Shown: positions 52,331 to 58,459 of the stretch, one piece after another
Layout of the letters: every line of letters begins with the position of its first letter
Numbering within the stretch: position 1 is the stretch's first letter
Origin: an uncultured Rubrobacteraceae bacterium
Lineage (GTDB): Bacteria > Actinomycetota > Rubrobacteria > Rubrobacterales > Rubrobacteraceae
DNA: 58,459 nucleotides
Assembly (NCBI GenBank): GCA_902806085.1
Contig: CADCVH010000130.1
Span: forward strand, 1-58,459
Reading direction: 5' to 3'
Program-made: the position numbers and the translations under genes
The notes under the pieces: generated by a model
The model's database searches: none
What the model saw: only the letters and a program-made list of their open reading frames with translations
Told to the model about the DNA's origin: nothing

Positions 52331-53143
52331 ATGAGGCGGCATTTTTCTGAGAGGGCTAACGGTGCTGCGCCGGCGCGGGAGGTTGAGACCGGACCCAAGT
52401 TCAGGAGCGTACGGCGGGTCTTCAAGATCATGGACCTCGTCAGCCGGCGGGGGGAGGACCTCACGGCGAAGCAGCTAGCCAGGGAGATAGAGACGAGCCT
52501 CTCCAATTGCTACTACCTGCTGCACATACTCGTGGAGGAGGGCTACATCGACAGGGTCCCCAAGAACGGGGGCTACAGGCTGGGTCCCGCCGTCGCCGCG
52601 CTCAAGCACAACGCGAGGAGCAACCTCGACGCCACCATCGAGCCCGTTGTGGCCGAGCTCGCCCGGCGGTCGCGCCGGAACGTCTACACGGCGGTGCTCT
52701 CGGACGGGGAGGTCACCGTCACGCAGGTCAAGGCCCCGCCGGACGGGCCGCCCGTTGGGGTCGTGCCGGGCTTTCAGGGGGCGACGCACGCGCTGGCCTT
52801 GGGCAAGGTGCTGCTGGCCGGCCAGGGTTCGGCGTACGTGGACGACTACGTGGACGACCACGGGCTTGAGGCGTTCACGCCCCGGACCATCACCCAGCCG
52901 GCGCTCTTGCACGCGCAGCTCAACAAGGCGCGGATGGTCGGGATCGCGACGGACTTCGAGGAGTTCGCGCTGAACCTGTGTTGCGTGGCGGCGCCCATAC
53001 AGGACGAGAACGGCAAGGTCGAGGGGGCTATCGGCCTCTCGACCACGCCCAAGCGCATCCGGGAGGAGGGTCAGAGGCACCTCATCGAGCTCGTCCAGTG
53101 GGCCGGGCGGGAGGCCTCCGTGTTGGTACAGACCGGGCGGTAG
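52331..53143 (+). CDS. IclR-family transcriptional regulator
   Basis: A 270-residue regulator. A winged helix-turn-helix at about residues 25-85 (SVRRVFKIMDLVSRRGEDLTAKQLAREI, then the recognition helix SLSNCYYLLHILVEEGYIDR) precedes the IclR effector domain (TATHALALGKVLLAG-like block around 150, and CCVAAPIQDENGKVEGAIGLS). It is divergent from prmA and heads the plus-strand half of the locus, so it probably controls both directions in response to an alcohol, ketone or acid of the pathway. Confidence 0.92.
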   Translation: MRRHFSERANGAAPAREVETGPKFRSVRRVFKIMDLVSRRGEDLTAKQLAREIETSLSNCYYLLHILVEEGYIDRVPKNGGYRLGPAVAALKHNARSNLDATIEPVVAELARRSRRNVYTAVLSDGEVTVTQVKAPPDGPPVGVVPGFQGATHALALGKVLLAGQGSAYVDDYVDDHGLEAFTPRTITQPALLHAQLNKARMVGIATDFEEFALNLCCVAAPIQDENGKVEGAIGLSTTPKRIREEGQRHLIELVQWAGREASVLVQTGR

Positions 53144-53176
53144 AGGGATGCAAACACGAAGCGAAGGGGGAGCGGT

Positions 53177-53542
53177 TTGCCGATGTTAAAGGTCGAGGGC
53201 GCGGAGCCGGTGGAGGTCGAGGAGGGCAAGCGGTTGGTTCTCGCCATCGAAGAGGATGCCGGGGTGGACATCCAGCACCAGTGCGGCAGCTACGCCCACT
53301 GCACGACGTGCCGGGTGGAGTTCCTCGAGGGGGAGCCCGAGGACATGACGCAGGCCGAGATGATGGCGCTGCAGATGCGGGACCTCCTGGAGAAGGAGCG
53401 GCTGTCGTGCCAGATCCTTTGCGAAGAAGACATGAAGCTGCGCGTGGGATTGACCGTGAGCGGTAGCAAGGCCAACTCCGCGGGGGGCAAGCCGGAAGAG
53501 GAGATCACACCCGAGCCCGTCTGGATAGAGCGGCCGTACTAG
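53177..53542 (+). CDS. 2Fe-2S ferredoxin
   Basis: A 121-residue plant/adrenodoxin-like ferredoxin. The cluster ligands are in HQCGSYAHCTTCRVEF plus a later cysteine in LSCQIL. The C-terminal extension (PEEEITPEPVWIERPY) is not part of the core fold. TTG 53177 lies five bases after GGGGGAG; ATG 53183 is the alternative. In this locus it may supply electrons to an oxygenase additional to or together with PrmB. No partner oxygenase is adjacent on this strand. Confidence 0.9.
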   Translation: MPMLKVEGAEPVEVEEGKRLVLAIEEDAGVDIQHQCGSYAHCTTCRVEFLEGEPEDMTQAEMMALQMRDLLEKERLSCQILCEEDMKLRVGLTVSGSKANSAGGKPEEEITPEPVWIERPY

Positions 53543-53557
53543 AAGGGGGGGCGCGCG

Positions 53558-54601
53558 GTGAAGGCGTTGGTCTACCACGGTCCCGCCGAGAAGGAATGGG
53601 AGTCCAGGGGGGACCCGGGCATCGAGCGTCCCACGGACGCGGTGGTCAGGATAGACACCACGACCATCTGCGGCACCGACCTGCACATCCTCAAGGGCGA
53701 CGTTCCGACGGTGACGGAGGGCCGTACTTTAGGCCACGAGGCGGTCGGCACGGTGGTAGAGGCCGGCACGGGCGTCGTGGACGTCCGGGAGGGAGATCGG
53801 GTGCTCGTCTCGTGCATCTCGGCCTGCGGGCGGTGCGGGTACTGCCGGCGGGGTTTGCAGAGCCAGTGTACGAGCGGGGGTGGTTGGATCCTGGGCCACC
53901 TCGTGGACGGGACGCAGGCCGAATACGCGCGCACGCCCTTCGCGGACACCAGCCTCTACAAGGTGCCCGAGGGCCTCACCGACGAGCAGGTGCTGTTCCT
54001 GGCGGACATACTGCCCACCGGGTTCGAGATCGGGGTCAAAAACGGCCGCGTGAAGCCGGGCGACACCGTGGTCGTGGTCGGGGCCGGCCCCGTGGGGTTG
54101 GCGGCCATCATGACGGCCGGGCTCTACGGGCCGGGCAAGATCGTGGCCGTAGACCTCGACGATTCGCGGCTGGAGCGCGCCCGTCAACTCGGGGCGGACG
54201 TGACCATCAACAGCTCGTCGCGGGAGCCGGTGGGGGAGGTACAGGAGATCACAGACGGGCTCGGCGCCGACGCGGTGATGGAGGCGGTGGGCACCCCCGA
54301 GACCTTCGAGCTGTGCTGCGAGCTGGTGCGCCCCGGGGGGACGGTCGCGAACATCGGGGTCCACGGCAAACCGGCGACGCTGCACCTCGAGACGCTGTGG
54401 ATCAAGAGCGTAACCATAACCACGGGCCTGGTCGACGCGGCCTCCACGCCGACGCTCCTCAAGTTGGTCGCCGAGGGACGCCTGGACCCGACCCCCTTCG
54501 CCACCCACCGGTTCGACCTCGACGGGATCATGGACGCCTACGACGTGTTCTCCGACGCGGGCAAGACCGGCGCCCTGAAGGTCGTACTCTCGGCCTCGTG
54601 A
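53558..54601 (+). CDS. Zinc-dependent (secondary) alcohol dehydrogenase
   Basis: A 347-residue medium-chain dehydrogenase. Catalytic zinc ligands are in TTICGTDLHILKGD and RTLGHEAVG, and structural zinc cysteines in CISACGRCGYCRRGLQSQC. The cofactor motif is VVGAGPVGLAAIMTA, and the Asp-rich VAVDLDD after it predicts NAD. The CGTDLHI start and WILGHLVDGTQAEYARTPFAD block recall isopropanol dehydrogenases. With the minus-strand ADH it would allow oxidation of both 1- and 2-propanol; the split is inference. GTG 53558 follows a G-rich ribosome site. Confidence 0.93.
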   Translation: MKALVYHGPAEKEWESRGDPGIERPTDAVVRIDTTTICGTDLHILKGDVPTVTEGRTLGHEAVGTVVEAGTGVVDVREGDRVLVSCISACGRCGYCRRGLQSQCTSGGGWILGHLVDGTQAEYARTPFADTSLYKVPEGLTDEQVLFLADILPTGFEIGVKNGRVKPGDTVVVVGAGPVGLAAIMTAGLYGPGKIVAVDLDDSRLERARQLGADVTINSSSREPVGEVQEITDGLGADAVMEAVGTPETFELCCELVRPGGTVANIGVHGKPATLHLETLWIKSVTITTGLVDAASTPTLLKLVAEGRLDPTPFATHRFDLDGIMDAYDVFSDAGKTGALKVVLSAS

Positions 54602-54656
54602 GGAACGCGATGGCCCGGTAGGGCGGTGCGGAGGCCAAAGTCTACGGAAGGAGAAC

Positions 54657-54983
54657 ATGAACAGCGCTAGCCAATCGCCGGCGAAGAGCCCGGTAATCTC
54701 GGAGTGGGTCGGGTACTGGGTCTTCGTCTCCTACACGGCCGGCCCGAACCTCGACGCAGACGAGCCGTCCAAGCCCGTCAGGGACAAGGTCGAGGCCGTG
54801 ACCGCCTCCTTCCTGCTCGAAGGCTACGGGGACCTCGGCATAGAGGTGAAGCGCAACCCGACCGATCCGACCATCTTCATGTCGTGGGGGGGCGTGCTCT
54901 ACATCCAGGGGCCCCCGGCGGAGGTGCGCAAGCAGATAGACCTCGAAAACGCCAAGCAGGCGCGGGGAAGCGGCGCCAAGTAG
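54657..54983 (+). CDS. Small hypothetical protein in the monooxygenase locus
   Basis: A 108-residue soluble protein with AAGGAG before ATG 54657. Strand/helix alternation (VGYWVFVSYTAGPN; LGIEVKRNPTDPTIFMSWGGVLYIQGP) suggests one compact alpha/beta domain, and the C-terminal helix is Lys/Arg-rich. No family recognised. It lies between the alcohol and glycerol dehydrogenases with short gaps, so it is probably co-transcribed. Confidence 0.72.
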   Translation: MNSASQSPAKSPVISEWVGYWVFVSYTAGPNLDADEPSKPVRDKVEAVTASFLLEGYGDLGIEVKRNPTDPTIFMSWGGVLYIQGPPAEVRKQIDLENAKQARGSGAK

Positions 54984-55017
54984 TCCGCTGCGCCCTCGAA
55001 GGAGAGGAGAGCCCAAG

Positions 55018-56163
55018 ATGCACGAAAACGGTGGAAGGCCGCTTGCCGCGGTGTTCGCGTCGCCCGGCAAGTACATACAGGGCGCGGGCGCGGTGGGGAG
55101 GATCGGGGAGGTGCTCCAAGGACTCGGGTCGACGCGGCCCCTGATCCTGGGCGACCCCATAGTGGACGAGATCATGGGCGGCACGTTGGAGAACATCCCC
55201 GGCGCCACCCGCATCGAGTTCGGCGGCGAGTGCTCGCCTGAAGAGATAGACCGCGTGGCCGCGGCCGCCTCGGAGAACGGCGCGGACGCGCTGGTCGGCA
55301 TCGGCGGCGGCAAGACCATAGACGCGGCCAAGGCCGTCGCCCACCCGGCGGGGCTCCCGCTCGTCGTTGTCCCCACCATAGCCTCAACCGACGCCCCGAC
55401 GAGCTCCCTCTCGGTCGTCTACGACGAGGACGGCGCTTTCAAGGAGTACCGCTTCTTCGGCAAGAACCCGGACGCGGTCGTCGTGGACACGGCCGTCGTA
55501 GCCCATGCCCCCGTCCGCTTCCTCGTCGCCGGCATCGGGGACGGCCTCAGCACCTACTTCGAGGCCGACGCCTCTTCCCGCACCCGCCGGCAGACCATGG
55601 CCGGCGGCGCCCCCACCCTCGCGGCCCTCGCCATCGCCCGCCTCTGCTACGACACACTCCTCGAGCACGGCCTCGCGGCCCGCCTCGCCGTCGAGCGGCA
55701 GGCGGTAACGCCGGCCGTCGAGAAGGTAGTCGAGGCGAACACCCTCCTCTCCGGCCTCGGCTTCGAGTCCGGCGGCCTGGGCGCCGCCCACTCCATCCAC
55801 AACGGCCTTACCGCGCTCGAAGGCACGCACCACTACTGGCACGGGGAGAAGGTCGCCTTCGGGGTGATAGCCATGATCATGCTAGAAGAGCGCCCCGCCG
55901 AAATACTCGACGAGGTCGTGGACTTCTGCCTTGAGGTGGGCCTCCCCGTTACCCTCGAAGACATAGGCCTCGAAGACGTGGGCCGCGAAGACCTCCAGAA
56001 GGTCGCCGAGGCCGCGTGCACCGAGGGCGAGACCATCCACAATATGCCCTTCGAGGTCCACCCGCCGATGGTCGTGGACGCCATGCTCGCCGCCGACGCC
56101 TACGGCCAGCAGCGCCGGGCCCTACTGGAGGGCGAAGCGGCGTTGCCGGAGGTGGCGCGGTAG
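55018..56163 (+). CDS. gldA: Glycerol dehydrogenase-like iron/zinc alcohol dehydrogenase
   Basis: A 381-residue type III dehydrogenase. VGIGGGKTIDAAKAVAH is the NAD-binding glycine motif, PTIASTDAPTSSLSVVY the substrate region, and metal ligands lie in GIGDGLSTYFEAD, GLGAAHSIHNGL and YWHGEKVAFG. The family usually oxidises glycerol to dihydroxyacetone. In this locus it could act on another vicinal diol or hydroxyketone (for example propanediol or acetol from acetone oxidation); that is inference. ATG 55018 follows GGAGAGGAGAG. Confidence 0.92.
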   Translation: MHENGGRPLAAVFASPGKYIQGAGAVGRIGEVLQGLGSTRPLILGDPIVDEIMGGTLENIPGATRIEFGGECSPEEIDRVAAAASENGADALVGIGGGKTIDAAKAVAHPAGLPLVVVPTIASTDAPTSSLSVVYDEDGAFKEYRFFGKNPDAVVVDTAVVAHAPVRFLVAGIGDGLSTYFEADASSRTRRQTMAGGAPTLAALAIARLCYDTLLEHGLAARLAVERQAVTPAVEKVVEANTLLSGLGFESGGLGAAHSIHNGLTALEGTHHYWHGEKVAFGVIAMIMLEERPAEILDEVVDFCLEVGLPVTLEDIGLEDVGREDLQKVAEAACTEGETIHNMPFEVHPPMVVDAMLAADAYGQQRRALLEGEAALPEVAR

Positions 56164-56255
56164 GCAGAATATTCGGCGGGCCGCGATCCTAACTCCGTTA
56201 CCCGCCGGCAGATGAAAGCGGGCATTCGCTGCGATATACTCACGCACCGCAGCAA

Positions 56256-56328
56256 GCCGACGTAGCTCAGCTGGTAGAGCAGCTCACTCGTAATGAGCAG
56301 GTCAGCGGTTCGAGTCCGCTCGTCGGCT
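56256..56328 (+). tRNA. tRNA-Thr (anticodon CGT)
   Basis: Complete cloverleaf: acceptor GCCGACG/CGTCGGC, D arm with AGCTGGTAGAGC, anticodon stem GCTCA/TGAGC with loop CTCGTAA (anticodon CGT, reading ACG), and T arm AGCGG-TTCGAGT-CCGCT. Discriminator T; CCA not encoded. The integrase gene 110 bases downstream makes its 3' end the likely integration site. Confidence 0.97.
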
Positions 56329-56440
56329 CTCCTGTATTCCGCATAGGTATGGGAAAAACCGAATTGTTTCTAAGTCGTTGACACTGGCAACAGCGGGGCT
56401 TGTCAGCAGTGCGTCAGCAGTAGGGATCGGTTCTGTTGGG

Positions 56441-57580
56441 TCAGCCTAGTGCCTCGTCCATGCCGTCGGCGGCGTGCCTGCCCATGCTCGGTATCCAGTG
56501 CGAGTAGGTGTCTAGGGTCATGGTTATGGAGGCGTGCCCCAGCAGGTGTTGGACGAGCTTGGGGTTCACGTTGCGGCCCAATAGAAGGGTGGCGCACGTG
56601 TGGCGGAGATCGTGGAAGCGTATGTCGGGGAGGCCGGCATCCTTGAGGAGGGGTTTGAAGTGACGGTTTATGACGTTCTGGGCGTCGAGGGGCGTACCTT
56701 TGCCCGTCGCGAATAGGAGCCCGGAGTTGTCGTAATCTTTTGCCCCCGACGGTACCTCCGACTGCTGTTTTCGGTGGTTCCTGAGGGCTTCTAGGGCCCT
56801 CTGGGGAAGTTGTATGGTGCGTCGGCTGGCGTTCTTCGGCTCCGAGAACACCAACCCGCCGCCGCTCCTTAGCCTCTGTAGCTGGCGGTTTACCCTGAGG
56901 GTTCCCGTATGGAGGTCGATATCCGCCCACCTCAACCCGAGGGCTTCGCCGCACCTAAGACCGCACGTGAGGGAGAGGATAAAGAGGGCGCCGAATTTCT
57001 CCCCTTTTGCGGCGGCCATGAAAGCGCGCGCTTGTTCGGCGGTTAAAGGCGTGATCTCCTCTCGGCTCACCTTTGGCGGGTCCGCGCTGGCGGCCGGGTT
57101 GCGGGGGATGAGGTTCCATTTTACCGCCTGATCCAGGGCGCGGTGCAGCACCGCGTGGATGTAGCGTACCGAGGACGGCTTGAGCGTCTGGAGCTTCGAG
57201 GCGTAGAGACCTTGCACGTTGGCGGCGGTCAGTTTGGATAGCTTCATGGTCCCGAACGCGGGCTTTATGTGCTCGCGTATCTGTATCTTGTAGTTGTGGT
57301 ACGTCCGGGGCGCGAGCGTGCCCTTCGCGGAGTCCTCGATCCAGCGGTCCATGTACGCGCCCACGGTAAGAGATCCGGCGTCGAATATGAGGCCCTTGTC
57401 CGCGTCGCTCATGGCCGCCCTCAACGACCGCTCGCACTCGCCCTTGGTCTTGCCCGACACGTACCGGCGTTTTCTGTCCGGCCCGACGTAGGAGCCGAGG
57501 TAACCGGAGACCTTTCCCTGCTTGTTTTTCCGCGGGTAGACCGTGCCCGAACCGTTGCCACGGCTCTTCTTTTTCGGCAT
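56441..57580 (-). CDS. Tyrosine-type site-specific integrase
   Basis: A 379-residue phage/ICE integrase. An N-terminal arm-binding segment (basic, GSGTVYPRKNKQGKVSGYLG) is followed by a SAM-like core-binding domain (TVGAYMDRWIEDSA...YHNYKIQIREHIKP) and the catalytic domain. The catalytic Arg I is in CGLRCGEALGLRW, H-x-x-R in HDLRHTCAT, the second His in LLGHASITMT and the nucleophile Tyr in DTYSHW. Its C-terminus faces the tRNA-Thr gene, the usual layout when the tRNA 3' end is attB. The element would extend beyond the right edge of the window. Confidence 0.95.
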   Translation of the reverse strand: MPKKKSRGNGSGTVYPRKNKQGKVSGYLGSYVGPDRKRRYVSGKTKGECERSLRAAMSDADKGLIFDAGSLTVGAYMDRWIEDSAKGTLAPRTYHNYKIQIREHIKPAFGTMKLSKLTAANVQGLYASKLQTLKPSSVRYIHAVLHRALDQAVKWNLIPRNPAASADPPKVSREEITPLTAEQARAFMAAAKGEKFGALFILSLTCGLRCGEALGLRWADIDLHTGTLRVNRQLQRLRSGGGLVFSEPKNASRRTIQLPQRALEALRNHRKQQSEVPSGAKDYDNSGLLFATGKGTPLDAQNVINRHFKPLLKDAGLPDIRFHDLRHTCATLLLGRNVNPKLVQHLLGHASITMTLDTYSHWIPSMGRHAADGMDEALG

Positions 57581-57669
57581 TGCTCTTCCTCTACTCTGTC
57601 CTCAAGCTACTCGAACTACGCGCTAGTGCGGTTGTTCGTTCTTTCGCCTTATCCACTGGGCCGCGGTGC

Positions 57670-58185
57670 TTACCAGATGTGGAAAGCGCCCTTGCGGCAG
57701 AAGGAAATGACCCTCTCGAGAAACTCGCAATCGCTGGTGGCGCGGCTGATGATCTCGTCATCGAGGGTGTTCGATCGATCTAGGTTTAGGTACTTGAGCT
57801 CGAAGGTTGAAACAATCTCCGTTCGCCTGATCGGACCTTCACTGCCGTTCGCCTTCTGCATGGCCTTCATCAGGCCGATGGCGTCGGCGGCAGTTACCTC
57901 CTGGCCTTGGTCGGTGGTGTACGTACCGCTCCAGGTCTTGCGCGGATCCGACGCGAAAAAGTAGTTCCGATCGTAGGACCCGGGGAGATCCCAAAAGCCG
58001 TCTATGGCCATCTGGGTGATGACCTCGCCGTGGTAGTCGAGGTCCCGCCAGGCGCCGGGTTCCAGGGTCCCTGCGGGCTCCCAACCGTGGTCGCAGGCCA
58101 TGCCAAGGGCCCAATGCCACGAGCTCAACTTTAGCAAGTAACTTAGTTCCTCGTCTTGCTTGTTCACCAGCAAGCGTCTAATCAT
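57670..58185 (-). CDS. Hypothetical protein of the integrated element
   Basis: A 171-residue soluble protein of no recognised family. It is rich in Trp, Asp and aromatic residues (SSWHWALGMACDHGWEPAG; GEVITQMAIDGFWDLPGSYDRNYFFASD) and ends with a Cys-containing helix. It starts eight bases inside the small XRE gene upstream on the same strand, so the two form an operon, perhaps a toxin-antitoxin or defence pair. That is speculation. Confidence 0.65.
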   Translation of the reverse strand: MIRRLLVNKQDEELSYLLKLSSWHWALGMACDHGWEPAGTLEPGAWRDLDYHGEVITQMAIDGFWDLPGSYDRNYFFASDPRKTWSGTYTTDQGQEVTAADAIGLMKAMQKANGSEGPIRRTEIVSTFELKYLNLDRSNTLDDEIISRATSDCEFLERVISFCRKGAFHIW

Positions 58186-58387
58186 CGCTACCTCTCTCGA
58201 GAAGTTCTCTTGGGTCCGTTCCTAAGGCCCGGGCCAGCTTGCGGATGGTCCCCGGATGGGCCTCGGCGGGGCCGTTCTCCAGCCTCCAAACCGTGGCGTG
58301 GGTGAGGCCCGCGAGCCGGGCAAGGTCCCTCTGGGAGAGGACGTTCTCTTCCCGGAGGTGCCTCAGCTTCGACGGGTCGACCTGCAT
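58178..58387 (-). CDS. Small XRE helix-turn-helix protein
   Basis: A 69-residue DNA-binding protein: KLRHLREENVLSQRDLARLAGLTHATVWRLENG is a textbook XRE domain, followed by TIRKLARALGTDPRELL. ATG 58387 gives the domain at the very N-terminus; an upstream start would add 15 residues. The DNA before it, to the window end, is AT-rich (TATAAT on the minus strand at 58444-58439). It is the probable regulator of the integrated element or antitoxin of the following gene. Confidence 0.8.
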   Translation of the reverse strand: MQVDPSKLRHLREENVLSQRDLARLAGLTHATVWRLENGPAEAHPGTIRKLARALGTDPRELLERGSDD

Positions 58388-58459
58388 GGCCCCGCACCTT
58401 ACAACGACGAGCCTTTTGTGTACCAACAACATGCCGATATTATATCTATATTAAGTCAA

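Overview
The window is 58 kb of high-GC DNA. Dense operons with 1-25 bp overlaps, frequent GTG/TTG starts and the gene content (decaprenyl-phosphate ribose transferase, DUF2342 metalloprotease, prmABCD-type monooxygenase with its own GroEL, selenocysteine machinery) suggest an actinobacterium, most likely a Rubrobacter-like deep branch. That placement is inference from family knowledge; no search was run.

Layout. 1-4075: a MalK/solute-binding protein/MalF/MalG-type sugar ABC transporter. 4077-7224: a YhaM-like exoribonuclease, a lone TatA, a DUF2342 metalloprotease and small unknowns. 7330-11247: selenocysteine synthesis (selA, selB, selC tRNA). 11438-19795: moaC, then a tetrapyrrole cluster (precorrin-2 dehydrogenase, hemA, hemC, fused cobA-hemD, hemB, hemL). 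19779-28289: menaquinone/isoprenoid genes (ubiE, polyprenyl synthase, amidohydrolase, menA-like), tatA-tatC and a decaprenyl-phosphate phosphoribosyltransferase with a flippase-like partner. 28319-34262: a visibly less GC-rich accessory island. 34393-41152: archaeal-type topoisomerase I, a glutamine-amidotransferase-like hydrolase, tmk, holB, ricT and a P1 peptidase. 41546-56163: a propane/small-ketone monooxygenase locus. 56256-58459: tRNA-Thr, a tyrosine integrase and the edge of an integrated element.

The most interesting part is 29573-34262. It holds a divergent MFS exporter, an XRE regulator, an ImmA/IrrE-like protease and a seven-helix membrane protein. These are followed by a 72-residue peptide ending in Cys-Gly-Ala-Trp-Ser-Cys, a class I isoprenoid-synthase-fold protein, and an EpiD/LanD-like cysteine decarboxylase translationally coupled to it. 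I read this as a candidate RiPP pathway whose C-terminal cysteine is oxidatively decarboxylated. No LanB/LanC/LanM, YcaO or linaridin CypH/CypL homologue is recognisable in the window, so the combination may be undescribed.

The monooxygenase locus is coherent. Minus-strand prmA-prmB-prmC-prmD encode the diiron hydroxylase, reductase and coupling protein. A second minus-strand block carries an amidohydrolase, a DUF59 protein, an alcohol dehydrogenase and a dedicated GroEL. The divergent plus strand carries an IclR regulator, a ferredoxin, a second alcohol dehydrogenase and a glycerol dehydrogenase. A perfect palindrome lies between prmA and the regulator.

Other points worth attention are probable ATC start codons for two genes, a HypB C-terminal remnant and a biotin-carboxylase N-terminal remnant.
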